DNA of 8,629 bases, taken from assembly GCA_964405325.1 (NCBI GenBank), contig CAYONM010000162.1, forward strand, positions 1 through 8,629. Direction: 5' to 3'. This DNA comes from CAYONM01 sp964405325 (GTDB lineage Bacteria; Planctomycetota; UBA11346). How positions within the stretch are numbered: position 1 is the stretch's first letter; every line of letters starts with the position of its first letter. The notes below the pieces were generated by a model that was given only the letters and a program-made list of their open reading frames with translations, had not been told where the DNA came from and searched no databases. A program made the position numbers and the translations under genes. Shown here in pieces: positions 1 through 5,876 of this stretch.

Positions 1-121
1 AATTGAAAAAAAAAAAAAAAGGGCGGGTGGCCAGCAGACCCGGGGGGGGGGGGGGGGAATTTAAGACCGAAACGCCCGAGGGGCAAGGGGGGGTGTTGCT
101 GTGCGATTGCCGTTTTTGTGG
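1..121. other. low-complexity contig end, probably a sequencing artefact
   Basis: Bases 6-20 are 15 consecutive A and bases 42-57 are 16 consecutive G, with more G-rich stretches at 75-92. Nothing else in this window looks like this. No frame continues the sulfatase homology that should extend into it: the expected C-terminal half, with its metal-binding Asp-His-Gly region, is absent. I read this as low-quality or mis-joined sequence at a contig terminus rather than a functional element. Real biology cannot be excluded from sequence alone. Confidence 0.7.
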
Positions 122-421
122 TCAACCGCCACTGGCGATGGGCTGACCGCTGCGCTCGAGTTCCGCCAGCACCTCGCCAAAGAGATGATCCTGATAACTG
201 CAGAAGGCCAGATAATGCCGAATGCTTTCCCGGTGCTCCTCGCGGCTGAGCTGATCGAAGGGTGAACGGGTGCGTCGGTACAGGGCCGGTTTGTCGGTCA
301 TGGGATCGTCGAAATTGTCCGGCAGGGGAATATCGACGTCGGCGTACAGATCCAGAAAACGCTGCGGTGGGATGTACGGATCGTGCGGGCCGAGCGTGCC
401 GATGTAGAGGCACCAGGGCGA
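122..421 (-). pseudogene. sulfatase, internal fragment (both ends missing)
   Basis: About 100 residues read leftwards match the middle of an arylsulfatase or polysaccharide sulfatase of the alkaline-phosphatase superfamily. The stretch SPWCLYIGTLGPHDPYIPP is the typical strand plus 'PHxPY' segment. It is followed by a 'Y..Y..sY.D.l.G.vL..Le.sGq' helix (RHYLAFCSYQDHLFGEVLAELE) that in this family precedes the metal-binding DHG loop. The N-terminal half with the formylglycine motif (Cys-x-Pro-Ser-Arg) is missing, because the AraC gene begins at the same place on the other strand. The frame stops at 122-124, just after the 'ERSGQ' position, before DHG. Full-length members are usually about 450-550 residues, so this piece cannot be active. 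Sulfatases of this kind usually remove sulfate esters from algal or host polysaccharides and are exported. The substrate cannot be predicted. Family assignment is confident; whether the truncation is real or an assembly effect is open. Confidence 0.75.
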
Positions 422-428
422 GGCCGTG
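416..428. other. breakpoint between truncated sulfatase and truncated AraC gene
   Basis: Recognisable sulfatase homology on the minus strand ends at about 418-421 (codons for S-P-W-C). Recognisable AraC sensor-domain homology on the plus strand starts at about 426-430 (codons for C-T-D-A-Q-G). The two coding sequences therefore abut or overlap with no promoter region between them, and both have lost their 5' ends. There is no insertion sequence, target duplication or long repeat at the join. Confidence 0.6.
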
Positions 429-1079
429 TGTACCGATGCCCAGGGCAACCGCTACGCACTACAGCCGGGCGATGTCTTCATCCGCCCCGCCCACACGCCG
501 CATCGCATCGAGCGTCCTGATCCATCAGCGTATCTGGAATGGTTTCTGCGGCTCTCCGATGCACAGGTGAACGCCGCCCGGGAATGGGGCCTGATTCAAC
601 CGAACCAACACCGCTGCCATCTGCCCTTGGCGACCTGGCTACCCAGGATCCTCGACTGGTGCCAGGCTTTTCGGCAGCCAACAGCAGAAACACCAGACAA
701 CTTCCAACACTGGCAACGCCTGTACGAACTGCTCCGAGCGGCGCGGGAACAGCATCACGAACCCGAAGCCGCGCTGGCCCAGCAAGTCAGTCGTCTGCTG
801 GCCCAGGATATTCAGTCGCCACGCAGCATCCGCCAGATCGCCGCCGATCTAGGCATCAGCACGGCACGCCTGCGCCAACTGGTGCACAGCAGCCACGGCA
901 TGGGCCCGAAGGCCTACCGGACCCGACAACGCATCCAGGCGGCCTGCGGCTTATTGATGGATCAGAATTTGAGCGTAGCGGCGGTAGCAGAGGCCATGGG
1001 CTATCCCGATGCCTTCACCTTCAGCAAGCAATTCAAACGGGTGCTCGGCCAGAGCCCGAGCGAGTATCGGCGTGGTTAA
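426..1079 (+). CDS. AraC-family transcriptional regulator, 5'-truncated
   Basis: The frame is open from a TAG at 405-407 to the TAA at 1077-1079; 426 is a GTG that gives 217 residues. Residues 3-45 are the end of an AraC-type cupin sensor domain: 'YALQPGDVFIRPAHTPHR' is the usual G-D-x-F-x-x-P-x-x-x-P-H strand pair. Residues 133-217 form a complete AraC/XylS DNA-binding domain: first helix-turn-helix at about 134-154 (SIRQIAADLGISTARLRQL), linker helix, second helix-turn-helix at about 182-204, and the family-ending signature around GYPDAFTFSKQFKR with QSPSEYR. Family members are usually 270-300 residues, so about 50-60 N-terminal residues are missing. No ribosome-binding site precedes the GTG, which I take as merely the first start codon after the break. 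Such regulators bind sugars and activate catabolic genes. The neighbouring sulfatase would be a logical target, but both are broken at their shared edge. Confidence 0.8.
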   Translation: MCTDAQGNRYALQPGDVFIRPAHTPHRIERPDPSAYLEWFLRLSDAQVNAAREWGLIQPNQHRCHLPLATWLPRILDWCQAFRQPTAETPDNFQHWQRLYELLRAAREQHHEPEAALAQQVSRLLAQDIQSPRSIRQIAADLGISTARLRQLVHSSHGMGPKAYRTRQRIQAACGLLMDQNLSVAAVAEAMGYPDAFTFSKQFKRVLGQSPSEYRRG

Positions 1080-1093
1080 TAGCATCATTGTTG

Positions 1094-2089
1094 TCATTCA
1101 GGCAGAGACCGTCCAGGCCGCCAATGCGGGCTCAAGCGCAGCACGGTGGGCTGATCGGGCAGACCGTACTCGCGGCCGATCAGACGCTGGTGCAGTTGGG
1201 CGATAGCCACTGTCATCTCGTGCCGCTGCCAACAGGTGCCGGCGACGTGCCCGCGCTCATCGCTGGCGTGCATGCTGGCCAAGCGCGTCTCGCCAGGAAT
1301 CTCGTGGCTGGCGTCGAGCAGATCCCAATAGACGCCGTCGTGGCTGGCGATGATGCCGTCCGGATTGTGATCACGAAACCATTGCACGATGCGCTGCGGA
1401 CGCTCATCCGGTCGGAAGTTCAGAGCCGCCAGGTCGCCGCGACGACGGAGCGCCATGTAGCGACCCAGCACCTCCTCCTCGCGCCCACGTCCGCGACGTT
1501 GGAGCGCCAGGCCGATGCGTCGGCAGCCGCTGGCGACCAGATGCTGCCAGCACAAGTGCAGGGCCTCCACCTCGTCTTTGAGGACATAGTTCAGCGCCAA
1601 GCGATCGCGCCAGCAATCGTAGGCCACCGGCACGAAACGGTGCCATGGCCAGGTCAATTCATCGAGGCTGCGCACCCGGAACAAGGGTCCGAAGAGCAAC
1701 CCCTGGAAACCGCAATCCGCCAGATGCTGTCCGTAGGCGTTCAAGTCCTGGACGGCATCCAAGCAGTGCTCCGTAATTTCCAGGCCCAGTTGCAGCGCCT
1801 GACGCGATACCTGGCGGCGATTGAAATGGCCTCGGAGATAGCTGCGAATCTCGCTGCTGGGATGATCGCTGATGCGCGCGATGCGATATACCGGTGCACC
1901 CACCTGCCAACGACTGCGAGCCAATGCCGCGAGCCCGGGATCGCTCTGGTAGCCCAGCTCCTCGGCGCAGGCTTGAACCTGGCGACGACGCTCCGCGGGA
2001 ATCGCAGGATGACCCGACAGGGCACGGCTGACCGTGCTCTGGCTCAGCCCCAGCTGTCGAGCGATAGCAGCCATGGTGACCCGTGCCAT
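1094..2089 (-). CDS. LacI-family transcriptional regulator
   Basis: This 331-residue protein is probably a sugar-responsive repressor of the LacI/GalR family, acting as a cytoplasmic dimer. Residues 4-30 are the canonical N-terminal helix-turn-helix (VTMAAIARQLGLSQSTVSRA, then LSG). Residues 45-61 (ELGYQSDPGLAALARSRW) resemble the hinge region. About 65-325 are compatible with the periplasmic-binding-protein-like effector domain, including 'CGFQGLLFGPL' and 'NPDGIIASHDG' strand-turn segments. Length is normal. The ATG at 2087-2089 fits the family start (MARVTMAAIA), although only a weak GCGGA precedes it; the ATG at residue 6 would cut into the first helix. The gene converges on the AraC gene with a gap of 14 bases. 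No metabolic gene that it could control lies beside it. The effector cannot be deduced. Confidence 0.9.
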   Translation of the reverse strand: MARVTMAAIARQLGLSQSTVSRALSGHPAIPAERRRQVQACAEELGYQSDPGLAALARSRWQVGAPVYRIARISDHPSSEIRSYLRGHFNRRQVSRQALQLGLEITEHCLDAVQDLNAYGQHLADCGFQGLLFGPLFRVRSLDELTWPWHRFVPVAYDCWRDRLALNYVLKDEVEALHLCWQHLVASGCRRIGLALQRRGRGREEEVLGRYMALRRRGDLAALNFRPDERPQRIVQWFRDHNPDGIIASHDGVYWDLLDASHEIPGETRLASMHASDERGHVAGTCWQRHEMTVAIAQLHQRLIGREYGLPDQPTVLRLSPHWRPGRSLPE

Positions 2090-2093
2090 GTCC

Positions 2094-2122
2094 GCATGCT
2101 AAGCTTGTGCATGTGCATGCAT
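2094..2122. promoter_or_regulatory. candidate operator upstream of the LacI-family gene
   Basis: Just upstream of the LacI start (2089) is a dense palindromic stretch. The arm CATGC (2095-2099), the palindrome AAGCTT (2101-2106) and the arm GCATG (2109-2113) form an inverted repeat with a one-base asymmetry. TGTGCA occurs twice in tandem (2107-2112 and 2113-2118), and TGCATGCA ends the stretch (2114-2121 region). Position, just before the gene, and dyad symmetry fit an autoregulatory operator that would block translation-proximal transcription. This is inference; no consensus is known for this regulator and no clear -35/-10 pair was found. Confidence 0.3.
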
Positions 2123-2494
2123 AGGCCCTCTATCTGCCAAACGAGGGAGGTCTCTGCCATCAGCAACGGCAACATGGTAAACAAACATGCTGTTTTTATA
2201 GATCTCACGCAGAGGCGCTGCGTTTTGAGAAACTGACAAAGGCTCCAGAGATCATGGGGATTTGGCGCTTGGGGTGTCGGCGCAGCGCGACCTACCGAAG
2301 CTATCCTGCCGCTGCCCGCGCCTCGCCAACAAACAGCCCACAGCGGTTCTGCACCCAATGGATCCCGCGCCGAGTCGCCTCCGACACGCGGGCCGCAATA
2401 CCGCCGCATTCCCTTCAATTGAATTCGGAGCCCTGCCAACGCGCCTACAGACAGTCCTTGTCGACCGGTGCTTCGCGCATGACAACGGGCGGAG
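2123..2494. other. intergenic region, no recognisable gene
   Basis: This stretch separates the LacI start from the antiporter stop. It should contain the LacI promoter (minus strand) and the antiporter 3' end. Short frames exist on both strands, but none shows a family signature, a good ribosome-binding site or steady coding character. Visible elements are a short hairpin followed by T's (2207-2226), a perfect 10-base palindrome TTCAATTGAA at 2414-2423, and a 37-codon minus-strand frame ending at 2301 whose sequence looks protein-like but has no start codon. No convincing Rho-independent terminator follows the antiporter gene. Confidence 0.5.
2207..2226 (+). terminator. weak hairpin-plus-T element
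   Basis: Arm ACGCAG (2207-2212), loop AGGCG and arm CTGCGT (2218-2223) are followed by TTT. The form is that of a small Rho-independent terminator for plus-strand transcription, but the stem is only 6 bp and the T tract short. No plus-strand gene ends just before it, so it may be accidental or the remains of a lost gene. Confidence 0.25.
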
Positions 2495-5236
2495 TCAGCC
2501 GCAATCTACGGCCAGGTATTCCTCGACCAGCGCAATGATCGCGCTTGCCGTCGTTGCTGCGCCCAGGCGCGTACGTCGATCGCGGTCGCCGACCAGGCGG
2601 GCCGTGTGGGCCAACAAAGACACCTGGACATCGGGGCGTTCCGCCGGCGTCACCAGCAACGCGACCAGATGCACCGGTTCGGCCGGAGGGTCCGAAAAGG
2701 CGATACCGTCGCGCGAACGACCCAAAACCAGGATCGGCGCTCGCAAACCGGGGCAACGCGCGTGCGGGATGGCGACACCGACGCCGAGATCGGTCGGTAT
2801 TTCTAATTCGCGCTCCTGCGCCAAGCCGGGAACGTCTACCCCGTCCGGTATGCGATCACTGGCGATCGCCCCCGCCAGTTCGACGATCGCCGCACCAGGA
2901 GTGCGCGCCGCAAGCGCTTCGACCACTCCACCTGCAGCGAGGGCGTCGAGCAGCACCACCGGCTCGCGTGCGATCGGATCTTTGGCGATGCGATCCACCA
3001 CCCGTTCGAGAATGTCTTCGAGGGTAACCAGTCCGATGGGAATACCGGCGTGCACTGCTACGGCCAGGGTAAGCCCCTCGTGCTGAAACAAGGCCATCGT
3101 CGACTCGATGTCGTCCTCGGGGTGCACCGTTGGAACTGGGCGTATCAGCGTCGTCCAGTCGTCCACGGCTCGGCCACCGGTGGTGGTGACGGCTAGGTCT
3201 CTCGCATTCAGGTAGCCAACCACCTCACCGTGCTGGGCGTCGGTCACCGGCCAGCGCGAGTGGCGCCACTGGGCGATACGCCGGGTCACCTCCTCATGCG
3301 ATGCGGCTGTGCTCAGGCGCAGGACACGCGTCCACGGCAGCATAACGTTACGTACCAGATGCGCACGTAGGTCGGCGATGTTCTCGCGCACCAGGCGCAG
3401 GCGCAAGTCAAGCAGGATACGTTCGATGCGATCGCGGCCGGTGCCGACATCGGCCAGAATCAGGCGCGCCAGCCCCACCGCCGCCTCACCCTCTTCAAAC
3501 ACCGCTGCTGTCACACCAGCACGCTCCAGCACGCTACGCTCACCGAGGTAGTGGGCCCGGGTCAGGATGCGCAGCTCCGGATTGCAACTACGTGCCGCAA
3601 GGGCCACGGCGAGGCTGGGAGCCCCATGCGGCAGGGCCAGGATCAGGTAGGCTGCGCGCCGCACTCCGGCCTGTTCGAGAATAGCCTCGCGCGAGGCGTC
3701 GCCGAAGATCGCCACCTGCCCCTGGGCGGTCAGTTCCAACACCGTATCCATGTTCATGTCCACCACCACTGTGGCCAGACCCGCCTCGCGCAACACGGTG
3801 TCGACCGCGCGCCCAACCGGTCCGAATCCGACCACCACTGCAAGCCGCCGGTCACCGGTCGCAACCACGTGTCCGACACCCACAAGGACGTCGTGAATCG
3901 CGCGACGGGCCCGCTGCTCGGCCCGCGCGTTGAGCAGCAGCCACCAACGCGGGTGCCGTGCCAGCCAGGCCTCGATCGGATCAACGGCACGGAAGAGCAG
4001 CGGGCTGAGGGTGATCGACAGAATCGCCGTGGCGACCAAAACGTTGTGCCCGGCCTCCGGCATCAGGCCGTGGCTGCGCGCGACCTCGGAGAGGATGAAC
4101 GAGAACTCGCCGATCTGCGCCAGTGCCAGCGCCACGGTGAGCGCGGTACGACTGGAACGGCCAAGCACCACCACGATGACCAATGCCGTCAGCGGCTTGG
4201 CGATCAGGACGATCGTCAACGCAGCGAGAATCATCAGCGGCTGATGGAATACGAAGGCCGGGTCGAACAGCATGCCGACGGCGACGAAGAACAGCACAGC
4301 GAAAGCATCGCGTAACGGTAGGGCGTCTGCAGCAGCCTGATGGCTCACCGGCGATTGGGCCACGACCATGCCAGCGATGAATGCGCCAAGCGCGGTCGAG
4401 GCACCGAAGAACATGTAGGTCGCCGAGGCGATCGCGATCGAGAACACTAGCACGGTGAGGGTGAACAACTCGCGCGAGCGCAACCGCGCCACATGTACCA
4501 GCACCCAAGGGATTGCCCGCCAGCCGAGAATCACCAGCAAGGCAACGGCGGCGGCGAGCTTGAAGAGGGCCATGCCCAACGAAACCCACAGGCCCTGGCC
4601 AGATCCATCCTCGCCCACGGCCCCCTGCCCCAACACCGGAATCAACACCAACACGATGACCGTGAACAGGTCCTCGACCAGCAACCAGCCAACCGCGACA
4701 TGCCCCTGCGGGGTGTTCAGCACATCGGCGTCCATCAGCAGACGCATCAGCACCACTGTACTGGCAACGGCGATCGCCATCCCCATCACGGCGCCAGTCG
4801 ACAGCGGCACGCCGAAAGCGGCAAACGACAGCATGCCCAGCACGGTGGCGACCAGGATCTGCCCGGCCGCGCCGGGGATTGCGATCCCCTTGACCGCGAG
4901 CAGATCCTTGACGTGAAAGTGCAGACCGACGCCGAACATCAGCAGGATGACGCCAATCTCTGCCAACTGGTGCGCGAGATGGAGGTCGGCCACGAAACCG
5001 GGTGTGTGCGGCCCGATCAGCACGCCCGCCACCAGATAGCCAACGATGGGCGAGAGGCCCAAGCGCTGGGTCAAGAGACCCATCAGCCACGCTGCCGTGA
5101 AGGCGGCAGCGATGGTAGTGATCAAGGGAAGGTCATGCACGCGCGCTGTTGTGCCGAGACCTGTGTCGGAGGCAATGACAGACATCGTAGACAGAGCAGC
5201 ATTCGTACTGACGCGTATAGCTGGACTGACGACCAC
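2495..5236 (-). CDS. CPA2 monovalent cation:proton antiporter with RCK, CBS-pair and PTS EIIA-type domains
   Basis: This inner-membrane antiporter probably exchanges K+ or Na+ for H+. Residues about 36-417 carry 12-13 hydrophobic segments and closely resemble the transport domain of E. coli YbaL. Landmarks are LSPIVGYLVAGVLIGPHTPG (61-80), LAEIGVILLMFGVGLHF (91-107), ASTVVLMRLL (158-167), GWLLVEDL with E188-D189, and ALPLRDAFAVLFFVAVGMLF (305-324). Residues about 465-600 form an RCK/TrkA-N nucleotide-binding domain with GFGPVGR (470-476), the acidic strand end D493 and GDASREAILEQAG (512-524). Residues about 630-750 are two CBS motifs ending IGLVTLEDILERVVD, as in CorC-type proteins. Residues about 760-907 are a PTS EIIA (fructose/nitrogen, PtsN-like) domain with GVGVAIPHAR; H825 is the expected phosphorylation site. 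YbaL homologues usually end after the RCK domain (about 550-560 residues), so the last ~300 residues are an added sensor module. The start is uncertain: GTG at 5236 has a weak GAG upstream, ATG at 5185 (residue 18) has no clear Shine-Dalgarno, and family homology begins near residue 34. Function is confident, ion specificity unknown. Confidence 0.92.
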   Translation of the reverse strand: MVVSPAIRVSTNAALSTMSVIASDTGLGTTARVHDLPLITTIAAAFTAAWLMGLLTQRLGLSPIVGYLVAGVLIGPHTPGFVADLHLAHQLAEIGVILLMFGVGLHFHVKDLLAVKGIAIPGAAGQILVATVLGMLSFAAFGVPLSTGAVMGMAIAVASTVVLMRLLMDADVLNTPQGHVAVGWLLVEDLFTVIVLVLIPVLGQGAVGEDGSGQGLWVSLGMALFKLAAAVALLVILGWRAIPWVLVHVARLRSRELFTLTVLVFSIAIASATYMFFGASTALGAFIAGMVVAQSPVSHQAAADALPLRDAFAVLFFVAVGMLFDPAFVFHQPLMILAALTIVLIAKPLTALVIVVVLGRSSRTALTVALALAQIGEFSFILSEVARSHGLMPEAGHNVLVATAILSITLSPLLFRAVDPIEAWLARHPRWWLLLNARAEQRARRAIHDVLVGVGHVVATGDRRLAVVVGFGPVGRAVDTVLREAGLATVVVDMNMDTVLELTAQGQVAIFGDASREAILEQAGVRRAAYLILALPHGAPSLAVALAARSCNPELRILTRAHYLGERSVLERAGVTAAVFEEGEAAVGLARLILADVGTGRDRIERILLDLRLRLVRENIADLRAHLVRNVMLPWTRVLRLSTAASHEEVTRRIAQWRHSRWPVTDAQHGEVVGYLNARDLAVTTTGGRAVDDWTTLIRPVPTVHPEDDIESTMALFQHEGLTLAVAVHAGIPIGLVTLEDILERVVDRIAKDPIAREPVVLLDALAAGGVVEALAARTPGAAIVELAGAIASDRIPDGVDVPGLAQERELEIPTDLGVGVAIPHARCPGLRAPILVLGRSRDGIAFSDPPAEPVHLVALLVTPAERPDVQVSLLAHTARLVGDRDRRTRLGAATTASAIIALVEEYLAVDCG

Positions 5237-5361
5237 AGAGCCAGCTCGTCAGCGATCCTAGTAAGAAAGCGGCCAAGAAAGAAGAAAGCGGCCATGCACA
5301 CTTATATCTGGACACAGGACTTACAGCATGAGATTCAGTACCAGCCGGAAGGAGAATCATC
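5237..5361. other. intergenic leader with short direct repeat
   Basis: This divergent spacer lies between the antiporter start (minus) and the RAYT remnant (plus). A 13-base direct repeat, AAGAAAGCGGCCA, occurs at 5263-5275 and 5282-5294. The only promoter-like element is TATAAG read on the minus strand (5301-5306), without a convincing -35 box. No gene is visible. Confidence 0.4.
5347..5354 (+). promoter_or_regulatory. strong ribosome-binding site of the RAYT remnant
   Basis: GGAAGGAG lies 7 bases before the ATG at 5362-5364. It is the strongest Shine-Dalgarno sequence in the window, yet it leads into only five codons before a TGA. The preserved site marks the original start of the transposase gene. 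Confidence 0.65.
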
Positions 5362-5562
5362 ATGCCCGTGCCGCGTTGAAAGCAGTTTGACCCGTCGAAT
5401 CCGCCGTGGGTGCATTGCATCTCTCGCTGTGTTCGCCGAGCGTTCTTGGCTGGTCAGGATAACGATGGCCGTGATGTTGAGCACCGTAAGCGTTGGATTG
5501 AAAGCCGTTTACTGACGGAATCCCCTTGGGATTCTTTGCCCCAACGGGGCTGCGTCGAATAG
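5362..5562 (+). pseudogene. RAYT / IS200-like REP-associated transposase remnant, stop at codon 6 and 3'-truncated
   Basis: Translation from the ATG gives M-P-V-P-R, then TGA at 5377-5379, and continues in the same frame as KQFDPSNPPWVHCISRC, VRRAFLAGQDNDGRDVEH and RKRWIESRLLT up to about 5517. This matches the N-terminus of a RAYT subfamily whose members begin M-x-R-P-R-[KR]-x and carry a 'HC(V/I)SRCVRRAFLCG..' strand followed by a '..EHR..W(I/V)E.RL' helix. The stop sits where that family has Lys or Arg, so one C-to-T change in CGA explains it without a frameshift. Homology ends at about 5517, where the hairpin array begins; the frame then reaches TAG at 5560-5562. The catalytic HUH motif and tyrosine lie further downstream in intact proteins and are absent, so this cannot be an active transposase. 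RAYTs are thought to mobilise REP sequences, and the adjacent array fits that. It is either a decayed gene or a mini-element that kept only the 5' end. Confidence 0.75.
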
Positions 5563-5627
5563 CCCAGGGTTGCCTGCGGCGACCCTGAGGATCGGATCCT
5601 CCGTCTTTTTCAACCCCAACGGGGTTG
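5518..5627. repeat. REP-like array of five consecutive hairpins
   Basis: Five inverted repeats follow one another in 110 bases. (1) GAATCCC 5518-5524, loop CTT, GGGATTC 5528-5534. (2) GCCCC 5538-5542, loop AAC, GGGGC 5546-5550. (3) CAGGGTTGCC 5565-5574, loop TGC, GGCGACCCTG 5578-5587, with one G-T pair. (4) GAGGATC 5587-5593, one base, GATCCTC 5595-5601. (5) CAACCCC 5611-5617, loop AAC, GGGGTTG 5621-5627. Hairpins 2 and 5 share the core CCCCAACGGGG. This density of stems beside a RAYT remnant is what REP/BIME-type elements look like. A transcriptional effect (terminator-like or RNA-stabilising) is possible, since the array lies upstream of the exoribonuclease gene. Confidence 0.7.
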
Positions 5628-5864
5628 GGTCGGGAAAGGTCCGGGGACATCACGCTGCGGCTGCACCCGATACGATTAAACCTCTGGGTTCCGAGCGGCG
5701 CCCGGTTTGTGCTGGTCTGTGCCGATAGTGGAATCGGGCTCAGGCGGGCATGGTTTGTTTTTCTTGTGGCATGCTTCATCATGCTGCGCCTTCAGGAGCC
5801 AAATGCGGTACGCGTGGTGGGTGAGCGGCACCCGTTCCTGGTCGTAACGGTTGTGTCTGAAATT
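5628..5864. other. intergenic region upstream of the exoribonuclease gene
   Basis: This stretch between the hairpin array and the exoribonuclease start is open in the exoribonuclease frame, but the translated residues show no homology to the family and no good internal start. It begins with AAAGGTCCGGGGACA (5635-5649), a phrase that may belong to the right end of the REP-like element. No convincing sigma70 promoter was found, though the promoter of the downstream operon should lie here. A small dyad, GCATG (5769-5773) and CATGC (5780-5784), is present. Confidence 0.4.
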
Positions 5865-5868
5865 GGAG
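5865..5868 (+). promoter_or_regulatory. ribosome-binding site that fixes a TTG start
   Basis: GGAG lies 8 bases before the TTG at 5877-5879. It is the only well-spaced Shine-Dalgarno sequence near the point where family homology starts, and it supports a TTG rather than an upstream start. Confidence 0.65.
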
Positions 5869-5876
5869 TGTGTTGC

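Noticed and set aside
539..2236. 565-codon plus-strand open frame
   Set aside because: It runs over the AraC gene in another frame and then antisense through the whole LacI gene. It shows no family signature, while both genes under it are clearly recognisable, so it is a GC-rich shadow frame.
2044..2439. 131-codon minus-strand open frame overlapping the LacI start
   Set aside because: It overlaps the well-supported LacI N-terminus in another frame and has no recognisable domain or ribosome-binding site.
3551..4315. 254-codon plus-strand open frame rich in His, Gln and Arg
   Set aside because: It is antisense to the RCK domain and membrane domain of the antiporter. Its odd composition and lack of homology mark it as a shadow.
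5301..5306. TATAAG on the minus strand as an antiporter -10 box
   Set aside because: No -35-like hexamer lies 16-18 bases upstream, so it is not listed as a promoter.
5360..5782. 140-codon minus-strand open frame with repeated 'NPVGV' and 'SPVGA' segments
   Set aside because: The repeated segments are the translated CCCCAACGGGG hairpins, and the rest is antisense to the RAYT remnant. Such frames are a familiar false annotation over REP-type elements.
5625..5876. N-terminal extension of the exoribonuclease to the upstream ATG at 5625
   Set aside because: The added 84 residues would start inside hairpin 5, show no similarity to the family, and lack a ribosome-binding site, whereas TTG 5877 has GGAG at good spacing where homology begins.
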